A stretch of DNA of 31,130 nucleotides from Paraglomus occultum (taxonomy: Eukaryota > Glomeromycota > Glomeromycetes > Paraglomerales > Paraglomeraceae), in the NCBI GenBank assembly GCA_910592205.1, contig CAJVPJ010000279.1:1-31130 (forward strand). Reading direction: 5' to 3'. Every line of letters begins with the position of its first letter. Positions within the stretch are counted from its first letter, which is position 1. Position numbers and translations under genes: made by a program. Under the pieces are notes generated by a model. That model did no database searches and was not told where the DNA came from. It saw only the letters and a program-made list of their open reading frames with translations. Positions 1-10,311 of the stretch are shown one piece after another.

Positions 1-171
1 TCTCCGGAGATCATGCAGGAAATAGTAGTAATAGTAATTAGTAATGCCTACTATTGATGTGTTACAATCCATCCGAGAGTGACTAAAACATGAATTACAA
101 AGGTGTCATTGAACAATTACTCTCCTATATCTATTTGACACAGTACGATACCTAGATGCTTTATTGTAATC

Positions 172-2410
172 TCACTTTTTTTTCAAAGGTGTTCGTAAAT
201 GTTCCAGTTGCACCGTAGAGGGAGAATCCTCCCGTGCCATCTCATCTCTAAAAAGTTTTGTTTTTTTTGACAAAATATCTAGAGTTCGTCCTGCATTGTC
301 TATGAGATACTGCAAAACACCATAAATATTTATAAGTCCACAAAGCAAACCAAAAATAATACAATAACAAATAAAATTACCCTGTGAATCAAAAATCGTT
401 TACAGAGGAGGATTACTTCACCAACATCAGTGTCCTTGATGGGCAGATCTTCTGATGCCCATTCATAAATGCCATAGAGGTCACCACTGATTTGAAAAAG
501 AAGGTAGAAACGGACCTTCATACCAATAACGTGGAAAAATGGTATTATAATGGATGCCAACGTTTCCTGAACACTCTTGGGCAAAGGATTTTGCATGGTT
601 TGCTCGATTAGAAGCGTCTTGAATTGGATGTGCTGGGACTTCGCAACCTTCATTACATCAATAAATTTCGACTTAGCTGCATCATGGTGGTCTTTAAGTT
701 TAGGACCAGCATTCTCCCCAACCCCAATTTCTCGACGAGAACTCTATAAATCCCATGTTAGAACAAGGTTATAATACACATTTTATGTAATTGAACCAGG
801 TGTATACCCAATATAGATAGTCACATGACTTTCCTACACGATCAGTTCCAGAACGTTCAGTCTTGTCCTCACGATCGGCATCAGAGTGGTTATCACCGCT
901 GTAAATAAACAATAATGTTCAGTAACATTACATATTTGCAGGCAACAACAAAAATAAGACTCACTATAAAAAAACTGTTCGTGGCGTCTTTGCACATGGC
1001 CCCAGCACAAACATATCTATAGTCCTCTCTGACTGGCATTGTCCATTAAAGCTGGAGATCCATGCGTTTCTATTACAAAGTTTACAGATAAGCTTTAGAA
1101 TAATGAAATCATGACATAAAGGAAGAAAGAGATACTCACACATCCTCAAAACATTTTCCTATGTACATTGTATCATCATCCTCAATATTTACATAAGCTA
1201 GGTAATCTCGAACTTGCTCTCTATTCAGATTGTTGCCAAATGTACCCTGTTCAAAGTAATGTAAGTTAATGTATGACCCATGGATCTAATGATATAGCGA
1301 AATTAACCCACCTCATTGGCTTCTGACTCTTTTTCCAGCAGCGCACATAACCCAGCTAATCCACGAGTCCCTCGCTCCTTTGCAAGTACACGCAGGCTAA
1401 CAACATCCGAACGAGATAAGGCATCTAGGAATGATTTTGCTGATCTTCCCATCTTATCTTCTGCTACTTCAATGGAACGCCTAGCCATTGCCATCAATCG
1501 ATTGATCTCTTCCTCAGAAAGGAATTGCTTCGCTCGGGGGAGACTCAGATTCGGATGCACGCCCTCCTCGCGAAAATCTAGAAATCCCCACCAAGACGGG
1601 CTACAACAAAATATACATAGAATAACTATAACAGAATTTATACAAGCAACATATAAGTAGCTTACTCAGTATGCGCTGCAGCATTGTCGACGCGAACAGT
1701 TTCAATGGCGCTAACGGCATCGATATACTCGTCAAACGATATATCAACAGTGAAATCTGATTTTTTCTGTAGCATACAGTATTACGAAATTAAGCATGAT
1801 TGAGCAGATGAATAAAAGCGTAAACCAAGGACATGTAAATTAGCCTCCAACCTTCTTTGGATTCGACAGCGTTTCAAATGACACCCGACGCTTCTCAAGT
1901 CTCTCCTACATATCAATATGGACGGATTTCACAAGTTGCGAACAATACTCTGTTTTCACACACAATTGAAAAAAGGATTAGTGTAAAATTTTAACGAACC
2001 TGAACGACGTTTCGTAGTGAACTACTTGCAGTATCATGTTCGATTATGACGTTTGACATAATATGGACGACGTGCTGTTCCTATATTCGAAGTCTCAATG
2101 AGGACATTGATTGGACGGACCACATACTTGATGTCATACTCACTTCTTTTTCAGCTGAAATGGCTTTCGTTGTTTTCGTTGTTTCTCGCTCCTCACTCAC
2201 ACGTACTGAGTTCCAATATTGTTCAGAGCTAAAATTGTGTGTCAGGATGCTTAAGTCGCGAAGCCAATCTTGGGCCTTGCCTGAGAAGGCGTTTTGTTCG
2301 GATGCAATGGCTTCGAGTGCCTTCCGTAAATGCTCCTCCGCTTCTTGTCGCTGGGAATGCCGGTAATTTAGATGTTTGTAAAATTTTATTACCCCGAAGC
2401 CTTTTGTCAT
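172..2410 (-). CDS. Unrecognised multi-exon protein, about 486 residues
   Basis: I do not recognise this protein. Nine exons can be joined on the minus strand with consistent phases, approximately 2410-2144, 2080-2000, 1905-1852, 1766-1667, 1600-1311, 1249-1138, 901-840, 751-379 and 311-172. Donors are mostly GTGAGT or GTAAGC, with weaker GTTCGT and GTTGGA in two places. The start is the ATG at 2410 (MTKGFG); the stop follows a lysine run at 172. The N-terminal half is charged and probably helical (RQEAEEHLRKALEAI). A centre with SWWGFLDF follows, then an R/K/E-rich helix (EEEINRLMAMARRS), an acidic spacer, and a C-terminal stretch with a mildly hydrophobic segment (LASIIIPFFHVIG). Together these suggest a coiled-coil or helical-bundle adaptor, but that is a guess. 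Lack of internal stops across nine exons argues for a live gene. The exact N-terminus is uncertain because an upstream exon near 2476 is possible. Confidence 0.6.
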
Positions 2411-2618
2411 GATTTCTTTCAACGTTTCGATCGTACTTGTCTTATACCATAAAGAAGCAATTAGTATTGTGAACACTAGAAATCAACAAGCAACAAAGAA
2501 TAGATATGCACCATTATTAGCCTGCAAATACCAAAGAAAAAGAAAAGAAAAAAGCCGGTGAATTAATCAATTGACAAATGCATAATGTATTAAATATTAG
2601 GATAGTAAGTAGTCATCC

Positions 2619-2875
2619 GTTGACAACACACAGGGCAAGTGCGTAACCGCCAAGGTTTTACAGGCCCCCGGAATGCTGGCTTATCAAAGACCAGAATCTT
2701 CAAGTCACTACACAAGTCATTTCGTAGAAAAAACCTCAGGAGAGTATCTCCCAAAGGGATTATTACAAGTCAACGAAAAGGTGACTCAGAAAGCCACAAC
2801 CTTGAGGTCGCAATGCAGCAATTTTGTTGACAACACCAGGGCAAGTGCGTAACCGCCAAGGTTTTACAGGCCCCC
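2619..2875 (+). repeat. Near-identical 50-base direct repeats, 157 bases apart
   Basis: The unit beginning GTTGACAACAC and ending CAAGGTTTTACAGGCCCCC occurs at 2619-2669 and again at 2826-2875, differing only by a two-base indel. A further shared string (GACTCAGAAAG) lies at about 2782 and 2883, so the duplicated block may be longer and diverged. No protein is recognisable across 2500-3260. The stretch looks like repeat debris between the first gene and the inverted-repeat element that follows. Confidence 0.75.
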
Positions 2876-3282
2876 AAAATTTTGACTCAGAAAGTCAAAA
2901 CCACCAAGATCACTTGTGTAGATGTTCCGCTTTACAAGCCAACGGAACACCGACTGCGAGGCCAGGGCTTGAAGATCACCACATTAGCTGGTTTAGCTCA
3001 AAAATTTGTTTTACGTAACTTTGTATGCAGCCGATGGGACGAGGAAACTTGTCGAGATCGTTAATATGAGCTTCGGACAATTATGGCGAACGCGAATATT
3101 TTTCCGAAGTGTTACGCAACGCAGACGCGTTTACTTTTGTTGTGACCGAGTTGACTTCGGTGTACATTTCCACGTGATCCGAACATTTTTGCTAGGTACT
3201 ACAAAAAGCGCAAGGATGTCATCAGAATGTCATATGAGTGCAAAAAGGGTAGTCACGTTAGTTGGGTTGGCATTTGTAATAG

Positions 3283-3663
3283 TTATTTCTTATACGTATA
3301 TGCCATAATAATAAAGACTTTGGTTTTTTGTAATCGTTATCGCCGTAGTTATGGAACTTTTTAATCATACGATTGTAATTGAAATCTCGCAAATACAATA
3401 AATATATCAAAGTTCTTTACAATTCCATAAACCATACGATATGTCAAAATAGTTAATATTATATTAATTCTATGTTAATAATTAATTAAATAAGTCATAG
3501 CTGTAACATTAATGCTCAAATTTGTATAATCCTTGCTTAATAAAAATAACAATAGAAGATATTTTGATTGCGAGATTATGAAATATCGTATTATTATGCA
3601 AAATCGCTACAAAGTAAAAAAAAAACAACCAAAGTCTTTATGGCATATACATATAAGAAATAA
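3283..3663. mobile_element. MITE-like inverted-repeat element, 381 bases
   Basis: The left arm at 3283-3328 starts TTATTTCTTATACGTATATG. It is matched by the reverse complement of 3620-3663, apart from one substitution in that string and a six-base indel. A second inner inverted match (AATCTCGCAA) occurs near 3386 and 3572. The interior is AT-rich with no reading frame of note. Inverted ends, short length and no coding capacity fit a non-autonomous foldback or MITE-type element. No clear target-site duplication is seen. Confidence 0.6.
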
Positions 3664-3807
3664 CTAAGTTATTAATGTAAAACTGTTATTACAAATGCAT
3701 ATTATAAACATTACCTTATATGTAATGGATCAAAATCTGCTATTGCTGTATTGCGGTGCACTTTCTTCACGCGGATCTCTACCCAAACTAGCATCGGCAA
3801 CCAACTA

Positions 3808-3930
3808 CCCCAGCATCATCATGAAAATATAGAAGCAAAATTTAATTTATGCTAAATTTTTTGTTAAACTTAAATTATATATATATATATAAAATCACGT
3901 GAACGTGAAATTTTCATGGTGACGCTGGGG
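3808..3930. mobile_element. Very short inverted-repeat element, about 123 bases
   Basis: CCCCAGCATCATCATGAAAA at about 3808-3828 is matched by the reverse complement of 3910-3930 (CCCCAGCGTCACCATGAAAA), two differences in 21 positions. The interior is almost all A/T with a TA run. This is either a tiny MITE or a large hairpin. The flanks show no obvious target-site duplication. Confidence 0.55.
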
Positions 3931-4003
3931 AAAATTCGGCCACTTTTTTTTTTGTTAAGTAATACGAACCGCGTTGCAAAATTTTTGGCCAAAGCACGCG
4001 TCC

Positions 4004-4368
4004 ATGGCAACTCGAGAACAGATCAATTGGTTTCTTTCACAAACGAGCAGCCAACTCCATCCTGCACGATTCTATGAAAGATTTAAATATTCCTATGCAC
4101 AGAAGGCAGAGGCTGAACGAGAGTATGCCAAAATGCTGTAAATTATAATGACCGTAAGGTAAAGGCCAATGCCATAGCGCATATTGGGCGGTTTTCTGTA
4201 AGTATTTCACCTTATAGCATGAATTGAGTATGATTAAATATAAGTTTTTCGAACTGAAGTTTTTTGTCTCAAAAGGCTCATGATCAATGACTTGGAATCA
4301 GGCAATTACTGGCAGACTGTCCGGGAGAAAGCGGTAGAAACAGAAATGCAGTATGACAAGGTAATCTG
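4004..4368 (+). pseudogene. Broken spliced gene fragment, unknown family
   Basis: A 45-codon frame from the ATG at 4004 (MATREQINWFLSQ, ending EYAKML) stops at 4139-4141. About 120 bases on, a second coding-like piece (RLMINDLESGNYWQT) ends at about 4361 in front of a GTAATC donor. Further debris to about 4765 includes a direct duplication of a string encoding ETDSEK at about 4680 and 4722, with stops between. The composition looks like real protein cut by stops and lost exons. I do not recognise the family, and a short live gene cannot be excluded. Confidence 0.3.
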
Positions 4369-5039
4369 GGTTCATATTTATATTTACACGTTTTTGCATA
4401 CCAAAGGCAGTATGTACTACTATTGACTTGCTATTCATATCTGTTATTCTAGCTTATCCATAGCGACATTCAAGCGCGTTTACGAGGAGCATAAAATATA
4501 TAAAAAAAACGGGCTCGCCAAATGCTTAATAACTCACCATGTCCAGGTAGTTAGTAAGAGTAAACCAACAGTTTTTGATATTATTCTTTATCAATTTAAT
4601 TTCCTAAAATTGTTCACTTGTTATTGTCCCAGACCATCGTCCAATCGCAACAGATCAGAACCTGAATTTGAAAGCATGGAAACAGATTCAGAAAAGAATG
4701 ATAGTGGAATGAGAAATCATTGAAACAGATTCAGAAAAGAGTGATAACGATGATTACGATGGGTAATTCAGATTATAGTATATAGTCTTAAGTGGAAGCT
4801 TTATGTACTATTTTGTCCCACACTGTATATACTTTCAACTCCGAGAGTTATTTTACCACAAAAAATCTTGCCCTCGATAGCATGTGGTTTAATCATGTGA
4901 TGCTCAACGTATTTGAAATAATATTTAACGAGTATCGCGTCTTGTTTTTTCATTGCACTTTGACCTGTTACATTGTCAATTATTTTGCAAACAGCTCGCA
5001 CAAGATAAAAAATCAACGCCTCAAGTTGTTTTTACATTT

Positions 5040-5769
5040 CTGGATATGGAATCAAGGGATACAATCTTCATGACTAAATTAGCTGAAAAGTGTCTTGAGC
5101 TATCATACAGAGCAATTTCAAGACATTTGGGAGGCTTGCACTATAAGAATAACATGCCTTTGGCTACCCAATGCTTACCGATAATCATAAAAGAAGATGA
5201 ATTGAATGGGCTTATACTCATCTCAATGATAACTGGCAGAAAGCCCTTTTTACGGATGAAACTGCATTTCAGCTATTTCGGAATACCATAACACAGTGGT
5301 ATAAAGGCCCCCGACCAGTTCGTCCTATCCCCAAAAAAATTTTCGCTTGGGGTGGATTTGCGCGAAGGGCAAAACTGCTTTGAAAACATAATGACGGGGC
5401 CAATTTATGTCGAAATTACCTACCCAAATACGACAAATGCTCGGAAGAAGCTGGCGCTTCCAACAGGATAATGATCCGAAACATACAAGTTTTGTCGCTA
5501 AACAATTTCTACAGGAAAATATGCCCAGAGTTGTCGAATAGTCCTGACATACTGTAAATCCAATAGAAGATCTATGGAGCATAGTTAAAACAAATGTTGA
5601 AAGGCGAAGACCGCAAAATCTTAGTGAATTAAGGCGTTTTATGGTAGAAGAGTGGGACGGTATTCCGGATATAATTGTAAAAAATTTAGTAAACTCAATG
5701 AAGAGACGTTGCGAGGCGATTATTGAACGTAATGGTGAACGAGGGCAAGATTTTTTTGTAAACGTATAA
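5040..5769 (+). pseudogene. Tc1/mariner transposase pseudogene (DDE, DD34E-like)
   Basis: Several frames together spell a Tc1/mariner transposase. Visible pieces are ALFTDETAFQLF (first catalytic Asp), KGPRPVRPIPK, IFAWGGF, RFQQDNDPKHTSF (second Asp) and NPIEDLWSIVK (catalytic Glu). They are followed by an intact C-terminal run ending FFVNV and a stop at 5767-5769. The reading is broken by an in-frame TGA at about 5197, by frameshifts near 5335-5450 and by two stops at about 5540-5552. In life the enzyme would cut at terminal inverted repeats and insert at TA. No intact terminal repeats are seen around this copy; a Tc1-like end sequence (TTTTGTCCCACACTG then TA) lies upstream at about 4812-4830 but points the wrong way to pair simply with it. 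A dead copy. Confidence 0.85.
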
Positions 5770-5772
5770 TAA

Positions 5773-5788
5773 TAAACAAGCTTGTTTA
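5773..5788. repeat. 16-base perfect palindrome after the transposase stop
   Basis: TAAACAAGCTTGTTTA is a perfect palindrome starting four bases beyond the transposase stop codon. It could be part of a former element end or chance in AT-rich DNA. Confidence 0.4.
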
Positions 5789-6530
5789 CTGAACTTGTCT
5801 TCAACCTATCTGAAGAAAGTTACAAGTGCAATAAGATGAGATTTGTACTCTATTTAGTAATGATAGTGATTACTGTGGATAGTGCGAAGCATTATGTTAT
5901 AATCTTATTTTTCAGACTCGTTGAAAATAAGAGTGTTAGATATCCAAAATTCCAGCTCTTACGAGGCGTCTCGGTCTGCGAGATAGAGAATTCAAGGACA
6001 TTGTCTTACTTGAATATGAATATGGAAATCCAGCAACCTCAAATCCGTATTATTATACCAATTTAGAAAAACAGATCAGTCTTCCGAGATTGGACGAATC
6101 TGAAGGCCAACCAAGATAGATAACAATGGTAAAGACCAATCATCTGTCGCACTAGTCCATATTAGGCATGACATTTTGAACGTTTATTTCTATCTTCCAT
6201 ATAACATGCTCATTTTTATTCTCACAACAAACTGTCATACAGAATCATCATCAACGACTCGGATCAACTAACCTCTCACTTTTCCCTACCTTCACTCAAG
6301 TCGCCCCGTCAGAAACACTCCGCGTATGAAAGAATCGCAATCAGCAAGTAGGAAAAAACACTTACGAGCTCGTGAAACTTCCCCGGAACCGCTCCAAAAT
6401 TTTCATTGGAATGATGGTAAAAGTGAGAAGTCAACGTGGGTGATTATAGTAAAGACACTACCAATCAGTAATATAAGCGCTTAGCTTTCGGATTTCCTCT
6501 TTGAGTATAGTGAATCGGGCCGTTATGTAA
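5789..6530. other. Non-coding or decayed stretch with gene-like debris
   Basis: No gene can be supported. A protein-like patch on the plus strand at about 5955-6119 (RDREFKDIVLLEYEYG, ending at a stop) is not joined to a credible start. A 52-residue plus-strand frame (6326-6484, MKESQSASRKKHLRARE) has no recognisable homology. Both may be remains of former genes. Confidence 0.35.
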
Positions 6531-6766
6531 TTAACTTCGTGACGAAAAGATATAGTTTTTTTTGACGCGTAAGAGACGGATACAAAAGATGAAATAATGA
6601 CAATAAGGGTGGATGGAGGATGAATGGGCGTGGATGGATGAATGGGCGCGGATAGGTGGATAATGATTGGACGGAGAGGGTTTTAATGCTTGAAGGAGGA
6701 TGTATATAGATAGAGTGCTACAAAAGAGGGTGATTAAGAATAGAGAAGGGGCAGCTTGTGACGATA

Positions 6767-8350
6767 TCAAAAGGGGCGTGAATGTTGATGAGAAGAGGGT
6801 GCTACAATATGAGAAGCCCCAAAAGAGATACGATATTTTTCCAGAGATGCTCGCTTCTCTTCCTACAATGCCAAAAAATTGAGATTAAATAAACATCCAA
6901 CCAAGTAAAAGAAAAAAAAAACAATAGACGTAAATATGTACCGGCGATACTTCATTGTCGCTATATACGAGCACAGTCGCCGTAGGCTTCTTCTGAGTTT
7001 GCTGCTGTCCCTGTTGTTGCTGGCCTGCAACGGACTGACTCTGTTCTATAGATATCGCTGCTCCACCATCTTCCGTACCTACACCATTTGACATCGCGAT
7101 AGCTGTCCCTGTTTGTTGGTAAGCTGCTTGTGTCGATGTTGTAGTCACATATGGAGGATAGGTACCATCCACGGGAGATGTCACAGATGTAGCGGTAGTA
7201 GCAGGTCGGACGTAAGGTTGCATTCCATTGAAGGTAGTTTGTGGATTTGCTCCGGACGGATTGTAAGGTGGTATATTACCGTAAGGTGCTGCTGTTGGTC
7301 CTCCTCCAACTGGAGGACGCCAGCCTGCTGCTGCCGGTGGTGTACCAGACGGTGGACCGCTAAGGGAACAAAGACAGGAATTGCAATGGATCAATATTGA
7401 AACAATTTGAATTAGATTATGAAAACTAGCAACTGCTTCAATACTTACGATGGCCGATACGGATATGCTTGTGAATATGGCTGAGTAGGTGGTACACCAG
7501 GCCGTTGATAAAATTGACTGTATTGATGAGGCATTAAGGACGCTGTCTGCTGTGTCGGGTATCCTGGATATGTACCATAGGAGTACGCGTTTGATGGATT
7601 TTGCATCATAGCTTGGTGCTGCGTCAATTGTTTCCCATCTGACAAGTCTGACCCATCTATGCTGTCTGTTCTCGATTTCTTCACTACATGTCCGCTCTCT
7701 ACTTCTAATGAAGTTTGATGAGCAATGACATCTTCGGGAGGAATACCTTCCATCCCAAAAATCTCTACATCAGTTGACTCTCTTCCTCGAATTGCATTTG
7801 GAACCCTGTTTAAACAATTAACAAGGTTCAATGAAACAGATATAATAGATGAAAGATAAAGATTAAGATGAGAAATAAGGTTGAAAATTAAAAGAAATGA
7901 CAACACATGACACACTGGCCTTTGAAGGTACTTGTGTTAGCCTTGACTAATAGGAGAGGGTGTTGTATTATATATGATGATAATGGTTGATAACAATGAA
8001 ATATAAACAAACAAAGTCAGGAGACTGATCCTTACACTGTAATGGTTTCTTTATGAACTTGAGCTACATGAACTACCATACCACCAGCAGTATTCAGTTT
8101 TTTGCTACAATGTGGGCATTTGAAGTGTTTTGCCTTTTGGTGTTGTATGAGTACTTTTTCATCCTCAAAATCTCTCTCACAGTACCTTTACAGGAAAAGT
8201 CACATGCAATAAGTTCGTAAGCTGCATCAAAGTTCTTCGTAAAACACAAGACAGAATGATCTCGACTGTTTACTGTTGCTTTGCCCTAGTGGGAAGAACT
8301 TACCAGCACCAGGGACGTACTACTACTTGCTTCTTCTTTTTCTTCCCCAT
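6767..8350 (-). CDS. BuGZ/ZNF207-type zinc finger protein, Bub3-binding
   Basis: Five exons (8350-8304, 8185-8036, 7805-7449, 7359-6942, 6862-6767) join in frame to about 355 residues. The N-terminus MGKKKKKQ, then [20 protein letters not shown] and [11 protein letters not shown], forms the paired C2H2 fingers of the BuGZ/ZNF207 family, followed by the hallmark VPNAIRG and [12 protein letters not shown]. The middle is a low-complexity Pro/Gln/Tyr/Gly region, as in animal BuGZ, where it drives condensation. The C-terminal [15 protein letters not shown] resembles the GLEBS motif that binds Bub3; its two halves lie on either side of the last intron. In animals BuGZ stabilises Bub3, aids kinetochore-microtubule attachment and binds splicing factors. 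It shares a 189-base divergent promoter with the AP endonuclease gene. Identification is strong; the function here is inferred from the family. Confidence 0.92.
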
Positions 8351-8539
8351 GGTATTGGTATTTGATGTATAAAGATTAGACTCGAACTAATTTTTGTTAA
8401 ACGTGCAGACACCAAGCGCAGCAAGGACTCTATTTTATCAAATCACATGGATTGAATTGTGCAACGCGAGGTTTTTAACGATGAGAATGTTTAATACGCG
8501 TGTGAGACTTTTTTTTTTTTCCAAGTTTCGCGTATTAAC
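8351..8539. promoter_or_regulatory. Divergent intergenic promoter, BuGZ and AP endonuclease
   Basis: Only 189 bases separate the two start codons, so both promoters must overlap here or lie in 5' transcribed sequence. It contains a short T run just before the endonuclease start and no distinct TATA or CCAAT box that I can defend. Confidence 0.5.
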
Positions 8540-10030
8540 ATGCCTGTCAAACGGAAAACACTCTCCACGGCAGCATCCAAGCTCAATAGTGGTGCGAAAA
8601 TAGTGCACGATGTCTTTGAACCACCAGTTGATACAGAGAAAGAGTCGCGTCCTACTAAAAAAACGAAAAGTTCAGCTGCTGGGACTCAAAAGTCAAACAC
8701 CAATGTCATCAAGCAAAAGTCTACCGGTAATAAAGTCGAGACAGAAGATAACGAAAAAGACTATGGAATTGATATGAAAGCTGAGGCTGAGAACAACGCT
8801 AGCACAAACAACAACTTTGGACCGACCAATACTTGTATGCCAGCTACTTTGTCTTTCCAAAAGAAACAGGAGGACACGATAAAGTTTGCTTCCTGGAATG
8901 TTAGCGGTTTGACTGCAGCAATGAAAAAGGTAATAATGGCCAAAAATAATAATTACTTAATATTCATAAACATATAAGTAATATATTGCTTAATAACAGG
9001 GATTTGAGACGTATATGGATGCTGAAGATGCAGACATTTTGTGCCTGCAAGAGACCAAAGTGAAAGGGCCGTTAGAGATAAGCTCTATCACTGATAGATA
9101 TCCTCACAGGTGGTGGGCGATTGGCGACAAGAAAGGACACGGTACATACTATGTTTTTTTATATGAATAAAAGTTTGCGGCACTAATCATCTGTTTAATG
9201 GGGCAGGTGGTGTAGCTGTATTCTCAAAACTTGAGCCGATTTCCGTGACTTTTGGAGTCGCGACTCATTCAGACGTAGAGTACACAAAAAGTAGGGTTAT
9301 CACGCTGGAATTTTCCGATTTTTATTATGTTGCTTGTTATATTCCCAATTCGGGAACTAAGTTGAAGAATTTGGCCGCGAGGATGGAGTGGGATATTGCA
9401 ATGGATAAATATTTGAGGCAATTAGATGAAAAGAAGCCTTTAATCTGGGCCGGGTAAGTCTCTTTGAATATAACATGGCATGTTATAATTGATTAACTGT
9501 CAAAAAGTTTATCAAATTTCCGTATTCAATCTGTAGCGATTTGAACGTTGCACATACAACGATTGACTTGGCGAGACCTTCAACCAATTCCAAGTAAGTA
9601 ATATTATTTAATTGTCAATGACGTGATCTGGTAATGCATCATGTATTAACTTGTATTTGAACAGAACAGCAGGCTTTACAGCGGAAGAACGAGCAGACTT
9701 TGAAAAGTTTTTGAATGGTGGTGCGCAAAAGTTTGTTGATACATGGCGCCATTTCCATCAAGAGACCAAGGGAGTGTATACATACTATTCGTACAGATAC
9801 AATTGCCGCACCAAAGGTATTGGATGGCGATTAGACTATCATGTAGTAAGCGAGCGATTACTCGATAGGATTATATTGAGCGAGATCAGGTAATCAAAAT
9901 TATACGAGATATTTGGATTACATTCACGTTAATGGGTTCACTATTGACATGCTTGATGTCTTGAATTTATAGGAGTGAGTGCTATGGAGCTAGTGACCAT
10001 GTTCCAATCGTCATGATTTTAAAAGCTTAA
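8540..10030 (+). CDS. AP endonuclease, exonuclease III / APE1 family
   Basis: Six exons (8540-8929, 9000-9141, 9207-9453, 9537-9593, 9665-9889, 9973-10030) join in frame to 372 residues. The first 110 or so residues are Lys/Ser-rich and disordered, with KRK and KKTKS basic clusters suitable for nuclear import. The catalytic domain starts at IKFASWNVSGL. Visible active-site elements are the Asn in SWNVSG, the metal-binding Glu in CLQETK, the Tyr in YIPNSG, Asp and Asn in GDLNVAH, Asp in WRLDYHV and the final SDHVPIV. This set is complete for the family. The enzyme nicks DNA 5' to abasic sites in base-excision repair. It resembles human APE1 in having the ExoIII-type core with a short N-terminal extension and no C-terminal zinc finger. 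It is convergent with Ugo1. Confidence 0.96.
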
Positions 10031-10311
10031 TCCTCTATACTTTAACTTGTACAGCTTTGATAATTATCAGCAGGAATAATAAAGAACACTTTACACATAC
10101 ATTTCAATTACTATGCAGACATTGTATACACTTTCAATTACATTTACAAATAATTTACACAATACAATTATAGATAGGTTAAACACACCTCATGCAATGT
10201 CTCAATTTACAATAATTATTATATTCACGGATTGTTCATGAATATCTTTCATACATTCATGGCCCATATTTAGAACAAATTACCCATCAGGCAATATAAA
10301 ACTTAAATTCT
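10031..10311. other. Convergent 3' intergenic stretch
   Basis: 281 AT-rich bases hold the 3' ends of the AP endonuclease and Ugo1 genes. An AATAAA lies at about 10076 on the plus strand, a plausible polyadenylation signal for the endonuclease gene. Nothing else is evident. Confidence 0.5.

Noticed and set aside
4801-5073. Overlapping plus and minus frames before the transposase
   Set aside because: AT-rich chance frames; only a Tc1-like end string at about 4812-4830 is recognisable and it does not pair with an opposite end.
5325-5804. Long minus-strand frame of 159 codons
   Set aside because: It lies antisense to the Tc1/mariner transposase remains, which explain the sequence fully.
6531-6882. 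Short frames in a GGATGGATGAATGGGCG-type low-complexity tract
   Set aside because: Repetitive composition, and it overlaps the last exon and 3' region of the BuGZ gene.
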